Of a stretch of 64,000 nucleotides of DNA, positions 9,452 to 19,332 are shown piece by piece. Made by a program: the position numbers and the translations under genes. This stretch comes from Acinetobacter lwoffii (GTDB lineage Bacteria > Pseudomonadota > Gammaproteobacteria > Pseudomonadales > Moraxellaceae). The stretch is taken from the NCBI RefSeq assembly GCF_029024105.1, contig NZ_CP118963.1, positions 2,294,001 through 2,358,000 on the forward strand. The letters run 5' to 3'. Each line of letters opens with the position of its first letter. Within the stretch, counting starts at the first letter, position 1. The notes below the pieces were generated by a model. The model was not told the DNA's origin. It saw only the letters and a list, made by a program, of their open reading frames with translations, and did not search any database.

Positions 9452-9761
9452 TCAGATAGATCCTTTATATTTTCATCCTGTTTACACCTTAAATTTTCAG
9501 GATAAAACTACAAGTCCAAATTGGTAGCATTTTATAAATACGTCCATTGATTTGGACTAAAACAAATGCCTTTTCAGCTCAATGATCATCAGGAGTAAGG
9601 GGCATTTTGATATTATTTTTTTGAGTTTTTATAAAATATCGAGCGGTTCAACAGGTCATTTCGATTAGTTTGATTATCCATTTTATTTATATTTTTCATC
9701 GCAATAAATGATATTATTCACCCACCTGCTCACATTATAATCTAACACGCTGATCCCGGAT
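9452..9761. other. Divergent promoter region between glsA and diguanylate cyclase gene
   Basis: This 310-bp AT-rich stretch separates two divergent genes. No open frame, clear operator or RNA structure stands out. Confidence 0.5.
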
Positions 9762-10901
9762 TTGAATTTTTACAGTCTACTCGTGCCCAGCATCATGTCG
9801 AGCCTGGGGATCATCACGCTGAGTATTTCCTATTATAAAGGCTTACCTAATTATTTAAGATCTTATGCTTATGCACTGATTCTGATTGGCGTGACGATAT
9901 TACTCAATACCGTTTTATCTGCATCAGTTTTAGTTGAAATATCTAGTTTCATTGCTGCTCTTTACTTCTTGTCCTGTACCTTTCACAGCAAAGCCATTTA
10001 TGAGCGTTTAAAAATCGACTATGCATGGCCAAACTATATTTACCTGATTGCCTTGGGTGCGTTTGGTATTTACTACTTTACCCAAGTGACTGCTGACCAG
10101 ACTGCCCGTTTGCTGATTATTGGTAGCATTACTGCGGCAATTTATTTGCACCGCCCAATTGCCTTTATTCGGACGAGCACAGGCTTACGTATCGACAGTT
10201 ACCTGAAAATTTTTACCCTCGCGACCGTGTTCATCATTATGGGTCGTGCCTTGCTATTCTCTGTTTTACTTAAGGATCAGGGATTTGTCGCCCATTACGA
10301 ACCAGCGTGGGCATTTACACAGCTGCTCCTGCTGCTGATTGATTTGATCTTTTTAGGTTTATTCATTGGCTGTGCAATTTTGGATCTGGTGCGAAAGTTG
10401 CAACGGGAGCGCCATCACGACCCACTAACCGGATTATTAAACCGCCGTGGATTTGAAGCCTATATTCAAAAAATAGATCCTAATCCTGCCTTACAGCATG
10501 CAGTTTTGATGGCAGATTTAGATCATTTCAAAGCAGTTAATGATCGTTATGGACATCAGGTCGGTGATCTGATTTTACAACATATCAGTCAGATATTTAA
10601 AGCCAATATTCGCAGTAAAGACCAGGTGTCACGGATTGGCGGTGAAGAGTTTCTGCTCGTCTTGCATGACATTCAAAAAGATGCCGCCTTTAAAATTGCT
10701 GAACGGATCCGGTTACAGCTTAAAGAAACTCCATTACATCATGAACAGCAGCATATTTACCTGACTATCAGTATCGGAGTCAGCTTCTTCAATCATCCTA
10801 ATCAGATTAAAGAAGCCACTTTAGCGGCCGATCATGCCATATATCAGGCCAAACAGATGGGCCGTAATCAGGTTCAATTCGCTCAAGAGAAAATTGCCTG
10901 A
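9762..10901 (+). CDS. Membrane-bound diguanylate cyclase (GGDEF domain)
   Basis: This 379-residue protein probably makes cyclic di-GMP from two GTP. The N-terminal 210 residues show about seven hydrophobic segments. A C-terminal GGDEF domain follows, with the metal/nucleotide region ADLDHFKAVNDRYGHQVGD and an intact active-site GGEEF. An RxxD motif (RSKD) lies five residues before GGEEF, matching the product-inhibition I-site. The assigned start is a TTG at 9762-9764 (NFYSLLVPS follows). No convincing Shine-Dalgarno sequence precedes it, and the next in-frame ATG at 9798 would cut into the first membrane segment. The membrane sensor ligand is unknown. Confidence 0.9.
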   Translation: MNFYSLLVPSIMSSLGIITLSISYYKGLPNYLRSYAYALILIGVTILLNTVLSASVLVEISSFIAALYFLSCTFHSKAIYERLKIDYAWPNYIYLIALGAFGIYYFTQVTADQTARLLIIGSITAAIYLHRPIAFIRTSTGLRIDSYLKIFTLATVFIIMGRALLFSVLLKDQGFVAHYEPAWAFTQLLLLLIDLIFLGLFIGCAILDLVRKLQRERHHDPLTGLLNRRGFEAYIQKIDPNPALQHAVLMADLDHFKAVNDRYGHQVGDLILQHISQIFKANIRSKDQVSRIGGEEFLLVLHDIQKDAAFKIAERIRLQLKETPLHHEQQHIYLTISIGVSFFNHPNQIKEATLAADHAIYQAKQMGRNQVQFAQEKIA

Positions 10902-10923
10902 ATTTGATAAAACTTTAAATCTC

Positions 10924-11735
10924 TTATTTCACCTTGGTCTTGCGAATCATTTTGTACAGCACCTTGGGGGAAATACGTGAAACTAGCACACCAAGTTTTT
11001 CTTTCTTTCCGCCAATCACGATATATTCTTCGCCGCACTGCAAGGCTTGTACGCTTTGACGGGCAAAATCTTCTGCCGACAGACCATTTTCAATCGCTTC
11101 ATCCTGCTTGGCTTGTGGCTTGCCTTCCCCATTTAAAGCATTAAACGACACATTGGTTTGAACAAAGCCCGGGAATATCACTGAGACCTGAACGCCCTGA
11201 TCAGCAACTTCAGCACGTAAACTATTGGCCCACATATGAATCGCTGCTTTGGCTGCTGAATAGGAGGCGCGATACGATACTGGGTGCCAAGCAAACCTGC
11301 CACACTGGAAATAAACACGATACGACCTGATTTTTGTGCCAGAAAGGTCGGCAATACCATTTTGGTAAGAAATACCTGCGAGAAATAATCGACTTCCATA
11401 ATAGCGCGTTCAGTCTGCATGGTGGTGTGCTGAATCAGGGCACGTTGACTGAGTCCTGCATTATTAATCAGCCAGTCAATCCGGCCTTTTTGTTGCAAAA
11501 CCTGTTCATAGGCATGACGAACCTGGCTTTCATCCGTGATATCGGCAATGACTGAAATATGCTGATCTGGATTAGTGAGACTTTGGCGAACATTTTCCAG
11601 TTCTTCATGCCGACGTGCAGTCAGTACCACCTGTGCCCCAAGTGCAGCACATTGCTGGGCAATCGCCTTGCCAATCCCTGAAGATGCGCCGGTAATCCAG
11701 ACCACTTTTCCATTTAAGTCTTCAACTTTCGCCAT
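10924..11735 (-). pseudogene. Short-chain dehydrogenase/reductase, frameshifted by a 5-bp tandem duplication
   Basis: Two overlapping frames together encode one SDR of about 268 residues. The 5' part carries the Rossmann motif TGASSGIG, the NNAG motif and SSVAGLLGTQYR, then shifts frame. The 3' part resumes with HMWANSLRAEVADQGV and ends KMIRKTKVK. The break coincides with the pentamer GATAC repeated twice (11271-11275, 11276-11280). Removing one copy restores a continuous frame that reads QYRASYSAAK, which recovers the catalytic YxxxK. As read, the protein stops after 185 residues without the catalytic Tyr-Lys. It could be a true pseudogene, a reversible slippage variant or, less likely, a sequence error. 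The substrate is unknown. Confidence 0.88.
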
Positions 11736-11755
11736 GAAATCCTCTTTCCCTTGTT

Positions 11756-12427
11756 TTAATGAATATGGTGCTGCATTTCATCTTCCAGAAATGCCAGCAA
11801 ATGCTCAAAATAATAACTCATCGTATCGGCATCATAGATGCTACCGAGCTTGTCAAAACGTTTATAGCCTAACTGGGTGGTTAAATGAATCACCCCATTC
11901 AAGGTTTTATCGACCACCACATTAAATTTCAACATTTTTTTCGGTTCACGGATCAGATGTGTCACCCCTTGATCGACCACCTGAGTAAAGGCTTTTAAAG
12001 CGGGTGATACATATTGATGATTACCATTTTTCATCTGGTCAATACAGCCGAGCAACTCCATCACCAGCAATTTTTCCACCGGATATCGAACAAAAGCATC
12101 ACCTTGATGCTCATAGGTCATGCGATGCAAATAGTTCACCATAGGCATCAGACGCTCATTGCCAAACAACGAAACCGACCACGGCATATATTTACGGGTG
12201 TTATGCATAATCTGCTGAATCACTTTTTCGGACTCGCTGTCCGGTGAATTGGCCAACTGCACCACCTGACCAAAAATCTGGTCAATAATTTCACAGGCCA
12301 TATCGGCCAGATTTTCACCTAAGGGTCTGGCAAGACTGTCTCGCTCGCCGGCATTTAATCTGGAATGAAGGTCTTTAAAGCGCTGATGGGTTTCGGGTTG
12401 AAGCTTCAGGGAAATGTTATAGCTCAT
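11756..12427 (-). CDS. Conserved hypothetical protein
   Basis: This 223-residue soluble protein has no family I can name. It is mostly helical in appearance, with no signal peptide or membrane segment, and contains few cysteines. I chose the ATG at 12425-12427 (MSYNISLKLQPE) because AAGGATAATAAG lies directly before it; a longer frame reaches 12502 but has no ribosome-binding site. It sits directly upstream of the broken SDR gene with a 20-bp gap and the same orientation, which suggests a two-gene operon. It is divergent from valS. A function linked to SDR-dependent lipid or alcohol metabolism would be a guess only. Confidence 0.7.
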   Translation of the reverse strand: MSYNISLKLQPETHQRFKDLHSRLNAGERDSLARPLGENLADMACEIIDQIFGQVVQLANSPDSESEKVIQQIMHNTRKYMPWSVSLFGNERLMPMVNYLHRMTYEHQGDAFVRYPVEKLLVMELLGCIDQMKNGNHQYVSPALKAFTQVVDQGVTHLIREPKKMLKFNVVVDKTLNGVIHLTTQLGYKRFDKLGSIYDADTMSYYFEHLLAFLEDEMQHHIH

Positions 12428-12602
12428 CTTATTATCCTTTTTGATATGCTGCGATGAGTCGCGTTTTTTTATCAATCTATCATACGATGAGTTGCTATAC
12501 ATGCCAATTGGCTAAAGTTTGCATTTGGTTAAGCTGCCGCATGCACTATTTTTTTTGCTACAATAGATCCAATTTTTCATTCACTTTTGATCTGTTTAGA
12601 CT

Positions 12603-15497
12603 ATGACTGACTCAGCGCAAAATATCGCGACAACCTACGATCCGAACGAGATCGAGAAAAAATGGTACCAAACTTGGGAAGAGCGTGGTTACTTTAAGCC
12701 GTCTGAAAAAGGCGAATCTTTCTGTATCATGATTCCGCCACCAAACGTCACTGGTAGCCTGCACATGGGTCATGGTTTCAACAATGCCATCATGGATGCC
12801 TTGACGCGTTTCAACCGTATGTCTGGTAAAAATACGCTTTGGCAACCGGGTACTGACCACGCAGGTATTGCAACGCAAATGGTGGTTGAGCGTCAGCTGG
12901 GTGCACAAGGGATTAGCCGTCATGACCTGGGTCGTGAAAAGTTCATCGAAAAAGTCTGGGAATGGAAAGAACAGTCTGGCGGTAACATTACCCGTCAAAT
13001 CCGTCGCTTAGGTTCTTCGGTTGACTGGTCACGTGAACGCTTCACGATGGATGATGGTTTATCAAACGCAGTAAAAGAAGTGTTTGTAAAACTTCACGAA
13101 GAAGGCCTGATCTACCGCGGCAAACGTCTGGTGAACTGGGATCCAAAACTGCAAACTGCCCTTTCTGACCTGGAAGTTGAGTCTGATAAAGAAGAAGCAG
13201 GTTCATTGTGGCACTTCAAATATTTCTTTGAAGATAAGTCACTCCGCACCCACGATGGTAAAGATCACATCGTGGTTGCAACGACGCGTCCTGAAACATT
13301 ATTGGGTGATACTGCGGTTGCGGTTGCACTGGATGATGAACGTTATGCTGATCTAGTAGGTAAAAATATAATCTTACCAATCACAGGTCGTGCAGTTCCA
13401 ATCGTAAAAGACGAATATGTAGACAAAGAATTCGGTACAGGCTGTGTAAAAATCACCCCTGCACACGACTTCAATGACTATGAAGTGGGTAAACGTTGCG
13501 AATTGCCAATCATCAACATTTTCAACAAAAATGCTGAAGTGTTGGCTGAGTTTGAATACATCGCGAAAGCGGGCGAGCAAATTTCTAAAACCATTCCTGC
13601 GCCTGCAGATTACATTGGTTTAGAACGTTTTGAGGCACGTAAGAAGATCGTTGAACAGGCTGAAGCTGAAGGCTGGTTAGACCAGATTCAACCTTATACA
13701 TTAAAACCACCTCGCGGTGACCGTTCAGGCGTGATCGTTGAGCCATTACTGACTGACCAATGGTATGTAAAAATTGCGCCACTTGCGAAACCTGCGATTG
13801 AAGCAGTTCAAGACGGCCGTATCAAGTTCGTTCCTGAGCAGTACAGCAACATGTACATGGCTTGGATGAACAATATCCAAGACTGGTGTATCTCACGTCA
13901 ATTGTGGTGGGGTCACCGCATTCCGGCCTGGTACGATGCCCAAGGCAACGTTTATGTAGGTCGTAACGAGGAAGAAGTTCGTGCGAAAAACAATATTCCT
14001 GCCGATGTTGAGTTGAACCAGGATGAAGATGTACTGGACACATGGTTCTCTTCAGGTCTTTGGACATTCTCAACTTTAGGTTGGACTGGCGACGAAGCAA
14101 AAGACAAAGCCAACTACTTCTTAAATACATTCCATCCAACAGATGTACTGGTGACAGGTTTTGACATCATCTTCTTCTGGGTTGCCCGCATGATCATGCT
14201 GACCATGCACTTCATGAAGAATGAAGATGGTACGCCACAAGTGCCATTTAAAACTGTGTACGTTCACGGTTTGGTACGTGATGGCGAAGGTCAGAAGATG
14301 TCTAAATCTAAAGGTAACGTGCTTGACCCATTAGACTTGATTGACGGTGTGGATTTAGAAACTTTGGTACAAAAACGTACTACAGGTTTGATGAACCCGA
14401 AACAGGCAGCGAAGATTGAAAAATCGACCCGTAAAGAATTCCCTGAAGGGATTCAGTCTTACGGTACTGACGCAGTTCGTTTCACATTCTGTGCACTTGC
14501 CAATACTGGTCGTGACATCAAGTTCGACATGAAGCGTGTTGAAGGTTACCGTAACTTTGCCAATAAAATCTGGAACGCAACGCGTTTCGTGATGATGAAT
14601 ATTGAAGGTCAAACGGTTGGTCAAACAGCGCGTCCTGATCTTTGGGAATTGCCTGAACAATGGATCGTAAGCCGTCTGCAAAAAGCGACTGCTGCGGTAC
14701 AAACTGCATTTGCAACCTACCGTTTAGACTTGGCTGCGCAAGCGATTTACGAGTTCATCTGGAATGAATACTGTGACTGGTATGTAGAACTGACCAAACC
14801 TGTATTGAACGATGAAAACGTTTCTGAAGAGCGTAAAGCTGAAGTTCGTCGTGTATTGCTCGCGGTCATGGAAGCGTCTTTACGTCTTGCTCATCCGTTA
14901 ATGCCGTATTTGACAGAAGAAATTTGGCAAACGCTTGCGCCTAAATTGGGTATCTCTGGCGAAACCATCATGCTTGCACAGTACCCAACTGCTGACGAAG
15001 CATTGATGAATGACCAAGCTGAAGCAGATATGCAATGGCTGCAAGGTTTGATTGGTGCGGTACGTAACATCCGTGGTGAGATGGGTCTAGGCAATGCGCG
15101 TTTATTGCCTGTACTTTTACAGAACACCACTGAAGCTGAAACTGCCCAAATTTCTCGTATTGAGCCGTTGTTTAAAGCATTGGCAAAAGTTGAAAGCATC
15201 ACCTTCTTGGCGGATGGCGAACAACCACCATTGTCTTCTTCTTCTGTAGTCGGTCACGTATCTGTGTTCGTTCCAATGAAGGGTTTAATTGACCCTAAAG
15301 CGGAATTGGGTCGTCTACAAAAAGACTTAGACAAGGTCCAAAAACAGCATGACCAAATTGCAACTAAACTTGCTAATGAAGGTTTTGTGGCGAAAGCGCC
15401 TGCTGCTGTGGTTGAAGGCGAAAAAGCAAAACTTGCTGAGTTTGCGGATCAGTTAGCGACGATTAAAGCGAATATGGAGCAAATTGCAGCGCTTTAA
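12603..15497 (+). CDS. valS: Valyl-tRNA synthetase
   Basis: This essential class I aminoacyl-tRNA synthetase charges tRNA-Val. The 964 residues match the family length (E. coli 951). Motifs present are the HIGH-type PPNVTGSLHMGHG with HMGH at 54-57, the editing (CP1) region with TTRPETLLGDTA, the KMSKS motif at 565-569 (GQKMSKSKGNVLDP), the anticodon-binding helical domain, and a C-terminal coiled coil from about 895 (LGRLQKDLDKVQKQ) typical of ValRS. The start ATG at 12603 follows GATCTGTTTAGACT without a strong Shine-Dalgarno sequence. A terminator follows the stop, and the gene stands alone. Confidence 0.98.
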   Translation: MTDSAQNIATTYDPNEIEKKWYQTWEERGYFKPSEKGESFCIMIPPPNVTGSLHMGHGFNNAIMDALTRFNRMSGKNTLWQPGTDHAGIATQMVVERQLGAQGISRHDLGREKFIEKVWEWKEQSGGNITRQIRRLGSSVDWSRERFTMDDGLSNAVKEVFVKLHEEGLIYRGKRLVNWDPKLQTALSDLEVESDKEEAGSLWHFKYFFEDKSLRTHDGKDHIVVATTRPETLLGDTAVAVALDDERYADLVGKNIILPITGRAVPIVKDEYVDKEFGTGCVKITPAHDFNDYEVGKRCELPIINIFNKNAEVLAEFEYIAKAGEQISKTIPAPADYIGLERFEARKKIVEQAEAEGWLDQIQPYTLKPPRGDRSGVIVEPLLTDQWYVKIAPLAKPAIEAVQDGRIKFVPEQYSNMYMAWMNNIQDWCISRQLWWGHRIPAWYDAQGNVYVGRNEEEVRAKNNIPADVELNQDEDVLDTWFSSGLWTFSTLGWTGDEAKDKANYFLNTFHPTDVLVTGFDIIFFWVARMIMLTMHFMKNEDGTPQVPFKTVYVHGLVRDGEGQKMSKSKGNVLDPLDLIDGVDLETLVQKRTTGLMNPKQAAKIEKSTRKEFPEGIQSYGTDAVRFTFCALANTGRDIKFDMKRVEGYRNFANKIWNATRFVMMNIEGQTVGQTARPDLWELPEQWIVSRLQKATAAVQTAFATYRLDLAAQAIYEFIWNEYCDWYVELTKPVLNDENVSEERKAEVRRVLLAVMEASLRLAHPLMPYLTEEIWQTLAPKLGISGETIMLAQYPTADEALMNDQAEADMQWLQGLIGAVRNIRGEMGLGNARLLPVLLQNTTEAETAQISRIEPLFKALAKVESITFLADGEQPPLSSSSVVGHVSVFVPMKGLIDPKAELGRLQKDLDKVQKQHDQIATKLANEGFVAKAPAAVVEGEKAKLAEFADQLATIKANMEQIAAL

Positions 15498-15513
15498 TGC
15501 TGTAGTTTGATTC

Positions 15514-15547
15514 AAAAAGATCCCCTCTTAGTGAGGGGATTTTTTTT
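15514..15547 (+). terminator. Intrinsic terminator after valS
   Basis: The stem is ATCCCCTC/GAGGGGAT with a 5-nt loop, an A-run before it and eight T after it. It resembles the metH terminator closely in sequence. Confidence 0.9.
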
Positions 15548-16885
15548 AAAATCATAATGATATTTGATAGAATTATTTGATTAAAACTTTATAAATACCC
15601 CAACATGACAAATATAGATAAATACGCATTTTCTGCTGATAGACCAATTAGAAATTTAGAACAAGACTTATTAGGTCGAGCTGATTTTGCAAAAAACTTA
15701 AGTGATGCTATTTCTCAATGGAAAGGTGATGAAAGTCTAGTTATTGCGTTGCATGGAGATTGGGGCTCAGGAAAATCATCAATTAAAAATATGGCATTGT
15801 CTTATTCAAAAAAAGCAAGATAACTCACCCACAATTATAGAGTTTTCACCTTGGGAATGGTCAGCTCAGGATAAGATTGTTCAAGCTTTTTTTGATGAAA
15901 TATCAAAATCTATTGGAAGGAAAGACTCATCTAAAGAAGATCAAAATTTGGCAAATATATTTGCTAAGTATGGTAATCACCTTTCTACAGCTCACACGAT
16001 TTTTAAAAGTGCTAATCTTTTCGTTCCTTTATTAACTACTGCAATTTTAGGTACAGGACTAGTAAGTAGCTATTTTACTGATAATACACAATTAGTGTTA
16101 CTCATTACGACCTTAACATCACTCATTCCTATCCTTATGTCAGTTACTGAGAAAGGAAGTGACATACTAGGTAAAATGTCAGAAAATTCTAGTCAAAAGG
16201 CTAAACTGAATGAAAAAACCTTAGCAGAAATTCGTGAGGAATTAATTACCGCTTTGAAGAGTAGGACAACTCCTCTTTTGATCGTTATGGATGATATTGA
16301 TCGCTTAACAACTGTAGAGTTGCGAATGATCTTTCAATTAATTAAAGCAAATACTGATTTTCCTAATGTAATATTTTTACTTTTATTTCAGAAAGATATA
16401 GTTGAAAAAAAGCTCACTGATACTACGCAATCTGGCGAGAACTATCTAGAAAAAATTATTCAAATACCTTTTACAATTCCACAAATTCAATTAAAACAAG
16501 TCCATGAAGTTCTAGTTAATCTACTAGAAGATGTGATAAATAGTCATACTGATGCAGACAAAAAATTTGATCAAAAAAGATGGGTGGAAATTTATCATAA
16601 CGGTTTAAAAAACTATTTCAATAATTTAAGAAATGTCTATAGATTCAACTCGACTCTATGCTTTAACTTCAATCTTTTTAAAAATAATGATATTTTCGAA
16701 GCAGATCCAATAGATTTGATAGCCATTGAATGCTTAAGAGTGTTTGAGCCGAATGTTTATAGCAAACTCTCCAACTCTAAAGAAGCTTTTACCACTTTAC
16801 GTTCTGTCTCAAGTAACAATCAAACAGTGAATAGCCACCGATTTTGTAGACACCTTTTAGTTAGATAAAATGGCTAATTAACGAG

Positions 16886-17170
16886 GTGCTTATGAGCAGT
16901 AAACGATACCCTGAAGAATTCAAAATTGAAGCAGTAAAGCAAGTTACTGAGAAAGGTCATAGTGTAGCTGAAGTTGCTGCACGTTTAGGGACGACCACCC
17001 ATAGTCTGTATACCTGGATTAAACGTTATGATCCACAGCAACCTAGGACAACTGAGTTTAATGACCCAAGTTCAGAGTTAGCAAAGTTAAAAAAAGAGCT
17101 TCAAAGGGTTACAGAAGAAAGAGACATCTTAAAAAAGGCCGCGGTGTACTTCGCAAGCCAGTCCAAATGA
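16886..17170 (+). CDS. IS3-family transposase OrfA
   Basis: This 94-residue DNA-binding subunit has an N-terminal helix-turn-helix (KRYPEEFKIEAVKQVTEKG, then VAEVAARLGTTTHSLYTWIKRY). A C-terminal leucine-zipper-like segment follows (LAKLKKELQRVTEERDILKKA). The slippery heptamer A-AAA-AAG at 17131-17137 is in the correct phase for -1 frameshifting. The -1 frame is open from there into orfB, so an OrfAB fusion transposase is expected. The stop overlaps the ATG of orfB as ATGA, so reinitiation is also possible. A GAGGTGCTT ribosome-binding region precedes the start. Confidence 0.93.
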   Translation: MLMSSKRYPEEFKIEAVKQVTEKGHSVAEVAARLGTTTHSLYTWIKRYDPQQPRTTEFNDPSSELAKLKKELQRVTEERDILKKAAVYFASQSK

Positions 17171-18039
17171 GGTACGCCTTTATTCAGGACAACCAACATA
17201 TATGGCCTGTTCGTCGTTTATGTTCAACTTTAGATGTTCATCACAGTGGTTATTACGCATGGTTAAAGCAACCCACCAGTAAAACTGCCAAGAAACGGCA
17301 ACAGCTTTCAGGACTGATTAAACAGTTCTGGTTGGAATCTGGCGGAGTCTATGGTTATCGCAAGATTCACTGTGATTTGAAAGATGTTGGCGAAAGTTGC
17401 GGGATCAATCGGGTATATCGGCTCATGAAGGCGAATGGTCTTAAATCACAGCGTGGCTATCGCAAACCTAGAACTCATGCAGGTACTCCAGCTGTCGTTG
17501 CTGCAAACACTTTGGGCCGCCAATTTAATCCAACGCAGCCGAACCAATTATGGGTGACTGACATCACTTATATCCGTACTCATGAAGGGTGGTTATATCT
17601 CGCAGTTGTGATTGACCTGTTTTCGCGTCTTGTTATTGGCTGGTCTATGAAATCCAGAATCACAACAGATCTGGTGTTAGATGCATTACTGATGGCTTTG
17701 TGGCGAAGAAACCCAAAGAACAAAGTTTTGATCCATTCTGACCAAGGCAGTCAATACACCAGTCATGAATGGCAGACATTTCTCAAACATCATAATCTTG
17801 AAAGCAGTATGAGCAGACGAGGAAATTGTCATGATAATGCTGTTGCCGAGAGTTTCTTTCAGTTGTTAAAGCGAGAGAGGATCAAGAAGAAAATATATGT
17901 ATCGAGAACTGAAGCAAGGTCGGATATCTTTGAATATATTGAGATGTTCTACAATTCAAAACGCAGACATGGTTCCAATGGTCAGTGTTCTCCATTAGAT
18001 TATGAAAAGGCCCATCAACAGATGGTTATGTGTGTCTAG
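17167..18039 (+). CDS. IS3-family transposase OrfB (DDE integrase domain)
   Basis: This 290-residue catalytic subunit has the HTH_21-like region YGYRKIHCDLKD and an rve integrase core. The DDE residues are visible in WVTDITYI, IHSDQGSQY and NAVAESFFQLLKRE. The C-terminal YNSKRRHGSNGQCSPLDYE is typical of the family. It is probably made mainly as an OrfAB fusion by -1 slippage at A-AAA-AAG in orfA. The frame is complete, so the element may be active. Confidence 0.95.
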   Translation: MRYAFIQDNQHIWPVRRLCSTLDVHHSGYYAWLKQPTSKTAKKRQQLSGLIKQFWLESGGVYGYRKIHCDLKDVGESCGINRVYRLMKANGLKSQRGYRKPRTHAGTPAVVAANTLGRQFNPTQPNQLWVTDITYIRTHEGWLYLAVVIDLFSRLVIGWSMKSRITTDLVLDALLMALWRRNPKNKVLIHSDQGSQYTSHEWQTFLKHHNLESSMSRRGNCHDNAVAESFFQLLKRERIKKKIYVSRTEARSDIFEYIEMFYNSKRRHGSNGQCSPLDYEKAHQQMVMCV

Positions 18040-19123
18040 AATTTTGGTGGCTATTCAACAGATAAAGTAAAGTATTCACGAATAATTGAAGATATTTTCA
18101 AGAGCGCATCTGAGAACAATAGAGAATCTGTCGAAGGTATTTTGAAAACCCTCTTTCCTACTACTCAGTGGATCATAAGTAACTATTATCATGATCATAG
18201 TTCATATCAAGAATGGTTTACTCAACTCAGAGTATGCCATAAAGACCACTTTGATAAATATTTCAAACTTAGTTTTGATAGCGAAGATTTTTCTACGTCA
18301 GACTTTATAAATTTCCTGCAACTAACTGCTAATAGAGAACAGCTTAAAGAGAAAATTCTTGCCCTAGATGCCAGAAATTTACTTGAAGACTTTCTATCCA
18401 AATTTGAAGCATATAGTAAACAAGTTCCTCAAGAAAATATTAATTCATACATTTACGCAATGTTAGATGCTGGTGATGAAATTAATCATGAATCTAGTAA
18501 ATTTTTTGGTTTTTCAGCCCAAACTTATTTATTCAGATTATGCTCTTGGTCCTTAGAAGATATACCCGATATAAAATTTCGGGCTAAAATATTACAGAAT
18601 TACATTAATCAAAATTCTAATTTTTCAATTATTGATTACATTCTAACCGCAGAACATCAAAACAAAGAAAAGAATAATGAAACAATATTCGAAGAATATG
18701 ATTTTGAACAACTCAAAAATGATTTTATAAATCAATTAAATCAATTCGCTAATTCAAATCCTGAAAGTCTATTAAAAAATACATCATTCCTTTCACTCAT
18801 GTATCGTTGGAAAGAATGGGGGAATTCTTCTGATGTACTCACTTGGTTCGAAAAACAAACTCAAGATATAAATGGAGTTTTAAAAATACTCAGCAAGATG
18901 ATTCAAGTGACTCGATCATCCAATGATTTTTATACAATATCGAATGTTTCAAAAAAAATTAAAGCTGATACTGTAGAAAATTTTTTAGATATTCCACGCA
19001 TATCAAACATAATTGACTCTGCTGATCATTCTGTTCTTTCAGAAGAGGAAAAAGAATTAATAGAAATGTTTAAGAAAAATATAGAAGCTAAAACTAATGG
19101 AAAAGATGATGATTTAGATGATT

Positions 19124-19320
19124 AACCCTCACCCCCTTGCGAAGCAGTGCTTCTCATCCCAAAGGGAGAGGGAACTTTCATTGTGACTTTAATTTATTGT
19201 TATTTAATTCCAATATTGAAATTCTAGCTTAAATTTATTCTGTAATGGATGTTCCCTATCCTGAGCAAGTTTTAAAGTACTGCTTTAAAACGAAGCGCAA
19301 GTGAGGGTTAGGGAGAGGTA
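19124..19320. repeat. REP/BIME-like inverted repeat pair (copy 2)
   Basis: The element starts at the stop codon of the KAP gene (TAACCCTCACCCCC) and ends GTTAGGGAGAGGT. Its inner arms are GGGAGAGGGAAC and GTTCCCTATCC. The right unit carries a palindromic module, TTTTAAAG-tactg-CTTTAAAA, flanked by GAGCAAG and GAAGCGCAAG, that is absent from copy 1 and shared with copy 3. The left unit carries a smaller hairpin, GAAGCagtGCTTC. Confidence 0.85.
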
Positions 19321-19332
19321 ATTCTAATTAAG

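Larger units (their letters stand above)
16828..18057 (+). mobile_element. IS3-family insertion sequence, 1230 bp
   Basis: The ends are TGAATAGCCACC...AGACAC (left) and its imperfect complement GTGTCT...GGTGGCTATTCA (right), giving terminal inverted repeats of about 26 bp with TG/CA tips. A 4-bp direct repeat ACAG (16824-16827 and 18058-18061) flanks the element. It carries orfA and orfB in the classic -1 arrangement. It lies in the KAP NTPase gene in the same orientation. Both ends are intact, so the element looks complete and recently inserted. Confidence 0.95.
15605..19125 (+). pseudogene. KAP-family P-loop NTPase, interrupted by frameshift and IS3-family element
   Basis: Without its two lesions this gene would encode about 761 residues. 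Features are Walker A GDWGSGKSS (about 51-59), a paired hydrophobic region near 125-180 (LFVPLLTTAILGTGLVSSYF and LVLLITTLTSLIPILMS) and Walker B-like LLIVMDDIDRL. Membrane segments nested within the P-loop domain are characteristic of KAP NTPases. Lesion 1 is an A7 run at 15808-15814: as read, translation stops after 73 residues, and removing one A restores the frame. Lesion 2 is the IS at 16828-18057 with an ACAG duplication; excision gives a continuous frame (NNQTDKVKYSRII). The 3' part (from 18062) encodes a low-complexity helical tail ending DDDLDD. The gene is AT-rich, unlike valS. KAP proteins occur in defence contexts; the role here is unknown. Confidence 0.88.
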
